A DNA stretch of 22,227 bases from NCBI GenBank assembly GCA_000969725.1, contig JXSR01S008793.1; one strand, given 5' to 3'. The translations under genes were made by a program, and so were the position numbers. Shown piece by piece: positions 8,880-18,707 of the stretch. How positions within the stretch are numbered: position 1 is the first letter of the stretch; every line of letters begins with the position of its first letter. Source of the DNA: Ophiothrix spiculata (lineage: Eukaryota; Echinodermata; Ophiuroidea; Amphilepidida; Ophiotrichidae). A model generated the notes under the pieces. It had not been told where the DNA came from, made no database searches, and was given only the letters and a program-made list of their open reading frames with translations.

Positions 8880-9500
8880 TCAAACAAATACTGATTGCAT
8901 GAGTAAAGCAGATGCTAGCCCTGATTTCAGTCCCTGTTCAACACCACCTGTCCAACAGCCTCTATCCACAGTTGCCCAGGCAGCGCGCGAAAGCCTGGGC
9001 TCGTTGCTGGGTCCGTGGATGCTTTCAGATAATGAAGACTAATAATTAAAACAGACAATTGGGAAGGAACTCTATTCAAAGCAGAATAATTTGTTAAAGA
9101 AAAAGCCCACTCCCTCTCTGCCAATCCCATATGTCATAATGCTGTGCATTTCAGCAGCAAAAATATTATTTGTACAGCTCTGCAAGCAATTTTGTTAAAA
9201 TGTGTTCCATGTTTGAGCAAAAAATGCATCAAAATGATGCTTTGTGTTAATTTTGTAGTTCTTGACTATATCATAATGTACAGTGTGATTTCAAATCATG
9301 TTTTATACATTGGGCAGCTATTTGTCATTTCTGTCTCAATATTCCATCTGTCAAGCTCCATCCCATTTGAAACTGTCAGATAATCACCACATTTGTCAAT
9401 AATTAAAGCAATCATATTTAGCAATCAAAAATTGACATAAAATCTGACATTCTCATGACCACTGATATCTGTGTCACAAACAAAGATCTTTAGTACAGTA
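8880..9500. promoter_or_regulatory. candidate enhancer-like conserved non-coding block
   Basis: This segment resembles developmental enhancers in word content: TAATTAAAAC and CAATAATTAAAGC (homeodomain), GACAATTGG (Sox-like), TTCAAAG and AACAAAG (TCF/LEF-like), and several TGTCA/TGACA words (Meis/Pbx/TGIF-like) concentrated at 9375-9450. A GC-rich interruption at about 8973-9012 contains CCCAGGCAGCGCGCGAAAGCC. Frames on either strand (8927-9130 minus, 9144-9383 plus) show no domain. Sequence conservation cannot be judged from one genome, so this is an inference from composition and motif clustering only. Confidence 0.25.
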
Positions 9501-9529
9501 CATTGCTGTCTTTTAGTACATTTTTAGGT

Positions 9530-9722
9530 TGCTCACATTGCTATCTTCAGTAGATGGTCCATAATATTGTCTCGAGCAGAAAGCTGTCTACTGTAGATAG
9601 ACCACATTCTTATTTCAATAGATGGGACACAGCCATCGTATGTAAAAAGTACATATGTTTTCTTCAGTATATAGACTACACTGTTATCTCCCGCAGATCA
9701 TAGCCCACATTGCTATTTTCCA
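9530..9722. repeat. decayed patch of the CAGTAGATAG minisatellite
   Basis: About three degraded units of the 7363-7768 repeat are readable: ATTGCTATCTTCAGTAGATG at 9538, GTCTACTGTAGATAGACCACA at about 9585, and TTCTTCAGTATATAGACTACAC at about 9660. The patch ends with GCCCACATTGCTATT. It is either an old outlier of the same array or an independent seeding. Confidence 0.6.
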
Positions 9723-9799
9723 TTTGCTCAACATCACTAGTAACATTTAAAATTTTTTAAAATGATTTGACATTAACAACGTTAACCTCAACAGTTCAG

Positions 9800-9922
9800 G
9801 CAAAGCCACCTGGAGATATCAACTTCATCATGAAAAGTACAACTGGGAATTTAGATTCCAAGGAAACCTTCAATTTAGCTTTTAACAATATGTGCAAGTA
9901 TATTAATGTTAAGTATTTGATG
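9800..9922 (+). CDS. weak candidate exon, 41 codons, unknown protein
   Basis: A frame open across this segment is bordered by TTCAG before 9800 and by a full consensus donor GTAAGT at 9923. The span is a multiple of three (123 nt, phase 0 to 0). The peptide starts AKPPGDINFIMKS, is hydrophilic, and matches no family I know. Against it: the acceptor lacks a clear pyrimidine tract, one GTAAGT is expected by chance in sequence of this length, and no compatible neighbouring exon is found (the next coding-like frame near 10066 would need a different phase). It is reported so it can be tested, not as a gene. Confidence 0.12.
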
Positions 9923-9949
9923 GTAAGTTACATAGTTAACAATGCTTGA

Positions 9950-10690
9950 GAAATATAGATGGAATCTTTGCTTTCAAGTTGCAAAGATATTTTGATTAAG
10001 TCCATACACAAGACTTTCATAATTCCACAAAATGGATTATTTCCTCATTCCATCCTATCTGAAAGCCAATTCCCGAGAGAAATTTGAGTTTGATGAAATT
10101 GACAGTCTTAAGTCAATATCAGATAAACCCATCACAAATGCCTCAGGCCGGTACTTTTTTCATCTTTTCTACCTTTCTCTGAAAAAGATAATCATTCTTC
10201 AAATTTACAAATAATAACAATTGAGCTGACTGTACACACACATTTTCCCCACAGGCGTAATTTTCTTGTTTAACAAACGTGCGCTAAGAACTCTCACCAT
10301 TTGTGAGAAATGTACTAACAAATCTTACCGGTCTGCATAAAATGCTCACTTAACATTGCCTTAGCGAATAATGATGAGGGGCAGTATCCCAAGGGGATTT
10401 AGTAGCGGTGTCAGGGATTTACTTATGGAGTAATGGAGCTCTACACACTTGGTTACTAAGGCTAGGAATTGTACATGAGATAAGATGGAGAATCACATTA
10501 AGGTGGCGTTATTCCCTTGAGGCCGACTAAAGCCAAGAGCACTTCGCTTTGGGACGTGTTTCTCCGAGATGGGAGAGAGTGCAAATGGTGAAGAACTGTC
10601 AACCACTGGGAATGCATTGATCCCAGGGGAGGTGGGTTTGGCGGGGTGTTGGGAGGCGGGGCAAGGATATTAACATATTTTATGATATAT
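9950..10690. other. low-repeat stretch, possible regulatory DNA
   Basis: No repeat is recognised. The frame 10032-10214 (60 codons, with SREKFEFDEIDSLKSIS) is hydrophilic but short. The stretch 10500-10660 is GC-richer and includes TGCAAATGG, GGGACGTG and ACTGGGAATGC, which resemble octamer, E-box-like and TEAD/Su(H)-like words. Function is unproven; this may be unique intronic or intergenic sequence under some constraint. Confidence 0.2.
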
Positions 10691-10701
10691 ATGTACCGCA
10701 C

Positions 10702-10897
10702 AGGTTTTCCAACATAGGGTTTTTTAGACTAATGTTTTGGTCAAATACAGGGTCTTGGAACCAATTTTGTTCTAAATTTAAATCTTACAAACTGATGTTT
10801 TTCAATAAAAATATGACAATAAGAGTTGAATTTTGACAAAATTAGCTTGAAAATACAATTTTTGAACCATTCTACTGAAAATGAGGGTCTTTCAGAA
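10702..10897. repeat. dispersed repeat, copy 1
   Basis: This segment contains GGTTTTCCAACATAGGGT (10703), GGTCTTGGAACCAATTTT (about 10751) and CTGAAAATGAGGGTCTTTCAG (about 10873). The same landmarks occur in the same order at 13479-13595. This copy is longer, mainly from extra AT-rich sequence between landmarks. The family is not identified, and no terminal repeats or coding frame are visible. Confidence 0.6.
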
Positions 10898-11099
10898 TTA
10901 CCTCAGCTTAAAATGGGAGTCATGGGGAGTGAAGAGGAGGCTTAATGACAAGGGGTCTTACCTACGACACATACCTTGTACCTTCTATATCTCCCTCCCG
11001 GACACTGTGGAATGTATTGAAGCAGAGATCTAAGGTTGGGTAGATGGTCATGGGTGTGGCATGATGCAGGAATTAAGTCAACACTTGCTCTGATCAAAT

Positions 11100-11597
11100 T
11101 TAGTGCAAGTCCTCCTTATTTTAAATTGATATCACCATTTCATGTTTGAGAGAGTATTAGCCACAGTCATATTACATATTGAGTGTGCTATATTAAGGGT
11201 CAGTTATATGCCAGACTTTTTTTTCAAACAAATTGATGCTCTTCATTCCAACAATTTGATGTCTCTCCATGGAATTGTTAGATGTGCTCTTGAGAATTAA
11301 GCTCCACATACTCTTGGCACTATGCAGGACATTCTGTGGTATGAGGGCCAGTTGTACAGCAGACCCTTTTCAAGTTTATTCCAATAAATAATGCTCACCT
11401 TTGCATCAAATTGATGGCTCTCTCTGGAATTATTTAATAAGAATTAAGTTCCATGTACCCTTTACACTATCCAGGACTTTCTGTGGTATATGGAGGGTCA
11501 GTTGTATTGTAACAGCGGACCTTTTTTCAAGTATTGCAATGAATGATGCTCACCTTTGCATAAATTGATAGCTCGTTTTTGACCGATTTAGATTTAA
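11100..11597. repeat. 148-150-bp tandem array, left part
   Basis: Units are marked by AGGGTCAGTT (or GGGCCAGTT) at 11196, 11344 and 11494, spacing 148 and 150. Shared words include CAGCAGACCCTTTTCAAG, AATGATGCTCACCTTTGCAT, AAATTGATGGCTCTC, GAATTAAG and CAGGACATTCTGTGGTAT. A more diverged unit may precede from about 11100. The third unit runs into TTTAA at 11593-11597 and is interrupted there by the next element; unit-like sequence resumes at 12043. Confidence 0.85.
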
Positions 11598-12042
11598 GGT
11601 GTTTGGTCCACCAGTACACGCTAGTTTCCGAGTAGGTAAGTGCCGCAATATGCATGCGCATATACTCTGAGTAGTGTTTTGAAGCTAAAAATTGCCATAT
11701 ATTATTATTTTTCTCACAAACTAAGTCAGTGACCAATTTTTATTTTTTTATTTGTAAGAACATACTTGTGCACAACTTTTGTTAAAAAATTAACAAAAAT
11801 ACTCGGGCAGATTTTTTGAATCAACACTAAATAATTTCACTTTTGCCACATTTCCCATAGATCCCTGTACTAATTTTCCCAAAAAAAACTCCAAAAAATG
11901 CGGTTTTTAAACCAACTCTCATGCAAAAACGAGTCCGGTGACCCCAATTTTTATTTTAAAAATCGGTTCTACATCGATAAAATATCATTCATGACGATTT
12001 TTACTAAAATTCTTCGGGCGGATCTCTCATGGACCAAACTCT
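11598..12042. mobile_element. TTAA-flanked inverted-repeat element, about 445 bp
   Basis: The left end GGTGTTTGGTCC (11598) and right end GGACCAAACTCT (to 12042) are inverted repeats with two mismatches in 12. TTAA lies at both borders (11594-11597 and 12043-12046). The element sits where sibling units of the 150-bp array read GAATTAAGCTCC, so the siblings act as an uninterrupted target site. Inside are two direct repeats about 209 bp apart: AGTCAGTGACC...AATTTTT at 11724 against AGTCCGGTGACCCCAATTTTT at 11932, and ACTCGGGCAGAT at 11801 against TTCGGGCGGAT at 12011. TTAA duplication is typical of piggyBac-type transposition. No transposase is encoded, and the superfamily is unconfirmed. Confidence 0.6.
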
Positions 12043-12085
12043 TTAAAGCTCACACAGGTCCTTGATGCAGTCATTTTGTGCAGCT
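12043..12085. repeat. array unit resuming after the insertion
   Basis: After TTAA the sequence reads AAGCTCACAC...GATGCAGTCATTTTGTG, which aligns to AAGCTCCACA...CTATGCAGGACATTCTGTGG of the earlier unit at 11298-11340, with a deletion of several bases in between. This is the expected remainder of the broken third unit. The match is short and imperfect. Confidence 0.45.
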
Positions 12086-12985
12086 CCTTCACATGCTCTG
12101 TTGCAATGTGTGCAACCGATGAAAGCAATTGTTCATTCCAAAGATCTACTTTTCACGTACAAAACTTCTAGAATTTCAGCAGAATTGTATTGTTTTATTC
12201 AAGAAATCCAGAACATCAACCTCCTTTATCTGAATGTACAAAATATCTTTAATATACTCTTTTGGGTTAACGTAAGACTCAATTAACTTGCAAGAAGTGT
12301 TATAGCTGCTGCATGCATTAGGCCAAGATCATTGACATTGTCACTTAATAAGGACCTAAGAACTTAGAACAGGCATGACTTAGAGTAATGCACCTTTCCC
12401 CCTTCATCCATATGCTGGGTAGAAATTGTCCTTGGTCAGTTGAATAGTTCTCTATATGATCAAGGGAAATGCATCTTTATTTCTGTCATATCCAGGAGAT
12501 TCAAGAGTGTTCATATGATCTATTTTGATGCCTGGCACCAGCATTCTCATTTTATTGAAGTGAAATGAAAGAAAGAATCACCCAAGATGGAAAAGGCCAT
12601 TTGTTAATATTTTTGAAATATCTATTTGCATATATTTGTATTCATTATCAACAAAGCGGACACTAACTTTTAACCACCAAAATTGGTTACCGACATGTAT
12701 CACGTAATCTTCAAGCAAACTTATGGCATGAAGTTTTAAATTGCATTCCTTTGAATTTTTTCCTCATTAGTAGAGATATTATTATGTTATATGTGACTCA
12801 ATTTCCTCCAATCTTTTAATGTAAATAGAAATTGATGATTATGTTATCGAATTTAAGAAATCAAGACTGGTCAGTTTGGAACAATTTCGAGAAGATGGAT
12901 AAATTTTCTCCCTAAAGGTCAAAATGGCTTCTGAGCGGTCATTAGGATGTGACACTGATCATATTTGTTTGGCTGGTAATCTCTA
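12086..12985. other. AT-rich sequence, nothing recognised
   Basis: A 74-codon forward frame at 12062-12286 has no domain or splice context and begins inside the repeat remainder. No repeats, hairpins or RNA genes stand out. Confidence 0.55.
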
Positions 12986-12989
12986 CTCC

Positions 12990-13440
12990 TCCTAGAATTA
13001 CTCACTATAGATGATCATTTCTGTACAATGTATGGTTCAACATCACTAAATAGCCAACGGGAATGAAGTCACAGTCAAAATTAGGACTATTCTGCTAAAG
13101 GGGTATCTCCAAAGCCTACTCAAAAAAGTTTGAAAATGAGCTAATAATATTACATTACTTTTCATCAACTGTCTGTGGATATCACCATAAAGCACATTGT
13201 TAAAACCACTAAATAGCTATATCGGGAACTAAGTCATGGTCAAACTTGGAGTATTGCTTATGGGGGCTCCATCAGAACCTACTCAAAAAACTTGAATATG
13301 GTCAAAATTGAGAGTATTTGTTTTGCTTGTGGTGAACCTACTCAAAAAGTTTGAATATGAGCTAATAATGTCTAGAGTTACTGTCATTGTTATCTGCCCA
13401 TGGTCATTTCTTGAAACACACAGTTGTAAACCCAGAGGGT
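12990..13440. repeat. 163-bp tandem repeat with an inner 59-bp duplication
   Basis: CACTAAATAGC occurs at 13044 and 13207 (163 bp apart), and CCTACTCAAAAA at 13115 and 13278 (163 bp) and again at 13337 (59 bp later). The block CCTACTCAAAAAGTTTGA plus GAGCTAATAAT closes the first unit (about 13146) and the third occurrence (about 13369). The second unit was therefore enlarged by a partial internal duplication including GGTCAAAATTGAGAGTATT. Units differ at many positions. Confidence 0.75.
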
Positions 13441-13478
13441 GCTAAAACTTTTTTGGTAGTAATTTGCATGCTGACACT

Positions 13479-13595
13479 TGGTTTCCAAACATAGGGTCGT
13501 CAGGAACTTGTCAGAGGTCTTATGAACCGATTCTTCACAATGATGAAATTGGGGAAAAGTGACCACTCTATTTGAAAATGAGGGTCTTTAGATGC
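13479..13595. repeat. dispersed repeat, copy 2
   Basis: This copy carries GGTTTCCAAACATAGGGT, GGTCTTATGAACCGATTCTT and TTTGAAAATGAGGGTCTTTAG in the same order and orientation as 10702-10897 but in a shorter span. See copy 1. Confidence 0.6.
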
Positions 13596-14478
13596 TATTT
13601 TTAAAAAGAGATAACCTAAACTGCATGCAGACTTTTTAGTAGATGTTAATCATCACAAATATGTTATCTTCGTTAGTTAATGTACACATCAAATGCACAC
13701 TATCATCTGTAGATAACCTAGACCGTATCTATGCTATAGATTGTAGTTAACCTTACTATAGTATTGTTTACTTGTCAAGCTAACAACTTAAAAAGTTGTG
13801 AAGTAAAGTTAGCAGCATTGGATATGGATCTTGAACATGAAACATCTTTTACTATCTAGCTTCGGCCTTTCTGTATTTTCCCAAAGGATAGATACTTGCA
13901 GAGACCGACAAGCACAAACTTGTTGACAGCTAAGTTACCTTCTTTTTTCACCGTGATCATTTCCCATCATTTAAAACCGGTAACCCATTAGCTAACAATA
14001 ACACACTTAACTGTGAACATCATTATCAACTAAGACAAATCAAACAATATGTTATTCTGTTGGTATTTTACACAGCGTTACTATTAAGACAGAATTTACT
14101 ATTAATTCTAAATACAGGAGATCTCAAGGGGTAAGGGAGCACCAACTGGCAGGTGATGTACATAAGGAATCAAGGATTATTGTTCATGGAGTTCTAATTC
14201 CAAGAAGATCTAACCACTACATAAGCAACATGACACTACATAAAAAATTGCTGGCATGTTTCATGTATAGTTAAAAAGTAACAATAACCATGTTACATTG
14301 ATGTATGATTTAATGGATATGATTTTGCTTTGAGTTGACTTTGGGGAAATTGACTGGTGAATGTCTACTTAATTAACACCAATTTTTGTAAAAATACATC
14401 CTGCATGGAAAGAGCCTTTTGCTCAGATTCAAAATTGGTTGATGTCACTTTAAAACTACATTGATTATTACTTCACAT
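13596..14478. other. AT-rich sequence with faint minisatellite traces
   Basis: Around 13660-13745 there are weak relatives of the CAGTAGATAG repeat (TATCATCTGTAGATAAC, GTTATCTTCGTTAG). A short palindrome, CAACTTAAAAAGTTG, lies at about 13785-13799. Otherwise nothing is recognised. Confidence 0.4.
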
Positions 14479-14908
14479 ATATGTGACCGTCCAGCTCGAA
14501 ACAGCAGTAAATGCCAGCTCTTGTCATTTTCACTTTTTTACTCATTTGCAAAGACCATGCTTTAAGGATTAAAATGACACCTTAATGAACTTTACACGAT
14601 TTTCAGAGGTCAAGTTATGGTCCATTAAAGGTTGTCAGGGAGTAAAACGTATAACTGAGATAAATGCGTTCAAAGATTAGTAAGCCGTATATTTTCTGTT
14701 GATCGTCTTAAGAATATGCCAATTTATTTCACCTTTCCTATCATTTTCTTGAAATGAAACTTTGCTGGTATTTTGTAGTAAGCACTAGAATTGTGAATCT
14801 GTCAAAAAATCAATTTCGGCAAATTATGACCTTGACATGTATTTTCACCTGTAGCGCAAAATGAAGTTTCTGGCATTTACTGCTCGTACGGGCTGGAAGG
14901 TCACATAT
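14479..14908. mobile_element. inverted-repeat element, 430 bp, TA at the borders
   Basis: The left end ATATGTGACCGTCCAGC and the reverse complement of the right end, ATATGTGACCTTCCAGC, start a 40-base inverted repeat that continues through AGCAGTAAATGCCAG on both sides with about six mismatches. A weaker match (TTCATTTT-like) follows. The element could be bounded by TA, giving TGTGACC ends, which would suit Tc1/mariner-type TA targets, but the exact border is ambiguous because the end itself contains ATAT. No coding frame is present; it is likely a non-autonomous copy. Confidence 0.7.
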
Positions 14909-14978
14909 TTGATTTCATGGGCAGTGCACCAACATCTAAATATGTCTTTTCTCTAAAATGTGTGTCATAAATCCTTAA

Positions 14979-15173
14979 TTGAAAAGTATGTTTCCTTGCT
15001 ATATCAAAGTGGCACCCCTCCCAGAGACTGATCTATTTTTGATCAAATCAAATGTAACACATAATAAAACAAAATTCACAATGTCTTTACTTACATATCC
15101 TTTTATCATTTTTTCCGTCATGGAAAAGAATTTTAAAACAATGAGATCAAATTACTTCTCCTCAAGTGACTAA
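14979..15173 (+). other. 64-codon open frame, probably chance
   Basis: This frame lies in AT-rich sequence. The peptide is rich in K, F, N and S, with no domain, signal or splice context. The rest of 14909-15570 shows no repeat or gene. Confidence 0.1.
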
Positions 15174-15570
15174 CATCAACACAATAGGCACTTTGCAAAC
15201 TTGAGTATGGGTGATGTTTATTTATGTTTTTGCTTCTTTTTTCCCTGTTTTCATGGTATTTTCATCAGTTGTAGTCTTGTGTCCAATTCAGTCCTTGTAG
15301 TGTGTTTTCGGATTGTATATTAAGTGTATGTGTGCTTTGGGTCATCCTCCGAGTACTGGGAACAAGACTACACCAGTTTGTTGAATGCCTGTCAAAATGA
15401 CACCAGCAAAAATATTGTGTCATGTTAGGATTTAAACTTTTATGTGCTGCAATGGTTTCAGGGACGGCCAGATACTCAACCGAATCATTCCAAAATGATC
15501 ACCTTAAAATGGAATATAATGCACATATGATGTCTGGTGGCAAAGAAAAGTATTCCATTGCCATGTATCA

Positions 15571-15685
15571 ATAGACTATTCCTATAATTGACTTACTCCC
15601 GCCTCCTTCTGAGTTCCGATTCCCGACCGATTCTGTGGATTTACCCCATCAATGGCGTAAGTATGTCAATTATAGGAATGGTCTA
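15571..15685. mobile_element. short MITE-like element, 115 bp
   Basis: Positions 15571-15592 and 15664-15685 are inverted repeats matching at 21 of 22 bases (ATAGACTATTCCTATAATTG against ATAGACCATTCCTATAATTG). Pairing continues loosely inward (TTACTCCCGCC against TTACGCC). The centre is GC-richer than the flanks. TA at both edges may be the target duplication. It is too short to code for anything. Confidence 0.75.
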
Positions 15686-17000
15686 TAGTCCTGTGTTCTA
15701 TTCCTGTTCTTGTGTACAAGACTCGCTGTTGCACCAGTGAATCTGCAGACCACCTAGTATATGACATATAATACTATAGGGTGTATGGTTGTGGAAAACC
15801 AGATCTCTAAGACCATCATTTGGGGATGACCAAAGGAGTTTTCAACAACTCTTCTTTAGCAGGAAAAGAGTTAATATAACTCCATCTAATGAACTGCAAG
15901 TGAGATGTAAAACATTTGTTACCGTGGTAATGACTCTGCATCACCACTTGCCTCGTAATCAAATACAATTTATACAAATTAGCCAATCAACTGTAAAACA
16001 GATATATAAATATTGTAGCTATCATAACTATATTTCTTCTTTAAACACTTGCGAATATTTTCGGTTGAATCAATGGCAAAACATGAATCTGGTCAAAATA
16101 AGAAATAAAAGGAGTTTTTAGAACAAGAATGGACATGCCTGATTCCTTTTTTGATGTTTTCTCTTAAATTGTATTCGCTGTGGTTGCATCTGAAAAAGTA
16201 CCAGGTGACATCTGAGAAATGCATCATTTTTGGTTATACATCATCAGGTTTTGATTTTCCAGAGAAAACTTGCATTCTTTAATGGATTTGGGACAAAGAT
16301 GAGTGTTTTCTCAGAGTTCTCACCCAAAATGTGGTCCACTAATGATTTTGAAGTGTTAATAGATTAACATACATACATACAAACACAGATGTTGCAGATT
16401 CGCATCAGTGAGAATCACAACGACAAGTTTGGACAAATGCTCCAAAGTAAAACTTGCAATAAAAGTTTTTAAGTTGTTTATTTCTAAAATCAACTATCGG
16501 GCAAAAATGTTTTCCTCATATCTAATAACTGAGTATCTTACACCTAAGTCTGCAGCCAGGTGAAGTGCATTGGGGTGTCGCATCTTCCAATTTTTAAACA
16601 AATAAGTTTGCCAAAGAGTCCAAGAAGGTCCACAAAATGTCTCAAAAATGTAATTTAACCTTCATGAAGTGTGTTTTTAAGTACACATACTACGTAGAAA
16701 CTTAACTACCAAAAACATTCAACGTACACCCATAATGAAAATGCTATGTTGAAAGGTCCACATTTTAAAAATCCCACACTACCTAGAAAAAGTTCTGGCT
16801 ACAGGCATACTGACACCTTAATTTGTTGTTATCATTTCAAAGGTAACAAGTACATTTTTTGAATGTTCAAAAATATCAGTTTTAATTGTGCTTGCACAAA
16901 GTATGTTTTGCTGAAACATATTGTAAATGGCCATTGAATGTTGGCAAATAGAAAGACTTAGTACTCAATAATGCAGAAATCTATGTGATCTCTGAAAAGA
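15686..17000. other. AT-rich sequence with a 110-codon open frame, probably chance
   Basis: The longest open frame of the window is here, at 15789-16121 (110 codons, plus strand). The peptide shows no domain, membrane segment or periodicity; it has many N, Q, S and K and clustered His, as expected of translated AT-rich DNA. A small CATACATACATAC microsatellite lies at about 16369-16381. Nothing else is supported. Confidence 0.5.
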
Positions 17001-17001
17001 G

Positions 17002-17149
17002 TTGAATTTGTTCATCTTTTGTCTGCTACATGTCAACATCATTTCCCATCAAAATCACACAGGTTTGTAAAGAAAAGAGTCAAACGATTGAATTTGTTCA
17101 TCTTTTGTCTGCAACATCATTCCCATCAAAATCACACAGTTTTGTAAAG
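17002..17149. repeat. 86-bp tandem duplication
   Basis: TTGAATTTGTTCATCTTTTG begins at 17002 and again at 17088. Both copies continue through CCCATCAAAATCACACAG and TTTGTAAAGA, and each is preceded by GAAAAGAG. The second copy lacks about nine bases around CTACATGTCAA. The 106-codon frame at 17030-17350 starts inside the duplication and is not supported as a gene. Confidence 0.8.
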
Positions 17150-17349
17150 ATCATCTTATTGAATGAAATGAAACATCAATATTTTGTGATAGTGAGACAC
17201 AGTGTCATTTTACCATGTTGCTTATCTAACCCATCATCTCTGTATAGTCATCTTACCTTTTTATCCAATCCAAATCAATCGCTGAGTATTTCGGGAGAGG
17301 GGGGACATGCCAGTAACACTGGATTAAGCATGAATGACTCTTTAAAATG

Positions 17350-18180
17350 AAGAGGTAAACATATAATTAAATATGTTCAAAATATCCCTAAATATGATTT
17401 GCAAATTTGAGGGGAAAAAACCCTCTACAGCCAAATTTGAAGATGTGAACTAAATTTCTCCCTGATACAAAGAATCGTCATAAGTTCCTTTTTTTTATAA
17501 AGGGTAACTTTTATACCACCTTGAATTCTCAGCCAATCTGAACACAAAATAAATTATGTAGCATACTTGTACATAAACAAAATGCTTTAATACATTTTCA
17601 CAATTCTGAGATAATATATAGCAGCACTCGATGCATTTGTATTTCAGGCTTTATGGGGTAGACAGTTTCGGTTCCTCAGATTCCTCAAGCTGGAATATAC
17701 CGCTTCCCCTCCCTGGGTCGAGTAAATTGCCAACCTGTAACATACCTTGTCATACATACCATGACATGCCTTTTAGCATGTTATGAGGCTATTTGGTGCA
17801 ATATTTATCTTAATGATTTTCGAGGTGCTGTGCCCATTATTTTCAGGATAAAAAGTACATGTTTTGACCAATTTGTGATATGTGTATCATTTGAGTGACA
17901 ATAGCTTTTGGGCAGAAATGGTTTTATACAAATTGGAATTGAGGTTTATGTGGATATCAGAATGATTATTAAGGTTGTCAGTGAGGACTCTGATGGGCAT
18001 TGTATGTGTAGGAATATTGGGATAATTGCACAGACATTTTAAGGAGGAATTATTGCTGGGTCAGCTGCTTCAGAATTCTTGTTAAAGGGCATTGGATGAA
18101 TTATGTTTCACATCATCCCCAAACTGTTTTCAAGATTTCAAGATGTTTGCATCGGTCGCTTTAAATCAGTAACAGTTGTA
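17350..18180. other. AT-rich sequence, nothing recognised
   Basis: A somewhat GC-richer patch lies at 17650-17770. No repeat, hairpin or gene stands out. Confidence 0.5.
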
Positions 18181-18182
18181 AT

Positions 18183-18358
18183 CCTGGTATTAAGTGTTAG
18201 CAATATTGAGAAATCACTAAGAGATGTGACCATGCTGTCAGTAAAAATCATGATCCTGCTATCAGCAGTAGATAGCAATATGTAAATCAAAGATATGACC
18301 CTGGTATTAGCTGTAAACAGCAATATGCAGATTTGATCATGCTATCAGCAGTAGATGG
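18183..18358. repeat. decayed minisatellite, about 4.5 units of 38-48 bp
   Basis: Units begin at about 18183, 18231, 18255, 18300 and 18338 with CCTGGTATTA, CATGCTGTCAG, CCTGCTATCAGCAGTAGATA, CCTGGTATTAGCTGTAAACA and CATGCTATCAGCAGTAGATG. The segment AGCAATATG follows in several units. Two alternating unit types (GGTATTA and GCTATCA) suggest a higher-order dimer. The core CTATCAGCAGTAGATAG is close to that of the 7363 array, but the rest of the unit differs. Frames on both strands here (60 and 61 codons) are repeat translations. Confidence 0.65.
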
Positions 18359-18359
18359 A

Positions 18360-18703
18360 TCAAAACCCAAGGTCACCAGCTGAAAGTTGGCGAGAGTAGA
18401 GAGGATTGATAGGAGTTCATGCCGGATCATTTTATCTGAGTCTTCTTGAAGAAACCGATACCGTGTACAAATCTCATATGTAACTGTGAGTATGATGCAA
18501 ATGCTCAGCTGGAGGAATACCCTTTGACTTTATCACTTGCCATTGAGTCTTGTTTCATTTTTTTCATTTTCCTTTAACTTATATTGTTGAAGTACCAATA
18601 TGTGTGAATGGAAAATTATGTGGAGGCTACTAAGATTCAATACAATTGCTGTTTAATTTCTGCAATTCAAAAGTGACCCTTCCTAATTTTACTCTTTGAT
18701 TCC
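18360..18703. other. AT-rich sequence, nothing recognised
   Basis: No repeat or coding signal is seen between the minisatellite and the large hairpin. Confidence 0.5.
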
Positions 18704-18707
18704 TTAA

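Noticed and set aside
9800-10150. Joining the candidate exon at 9800-9922 to a second one near 10066-10150
   Set aside because: The first would end in phase 0, while the best acceptor for the second falls after the first base of a codon, so the reading frame would break.
15271-15371. Inverted pair GTAGTCTTGT and ACAAGACTAC about 80 bp apart
   Set aside because: Only 10 bp with no extension on either side; expected by chance in a 22-kb window.
15789-16121. 110-codon open frame, the longest in the window
   Set aside because: No domain, no coding-like composition and no splice context. By a rough estimate two or three frames of at least 100 codons are expected by chance in this length and composition.
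17030-17350. 106-codon open frame on the plus strand
   Set aside because: Its first third is the translation of an 86-bp tandem duplication, and nothing in the remainder looks like a protein family.
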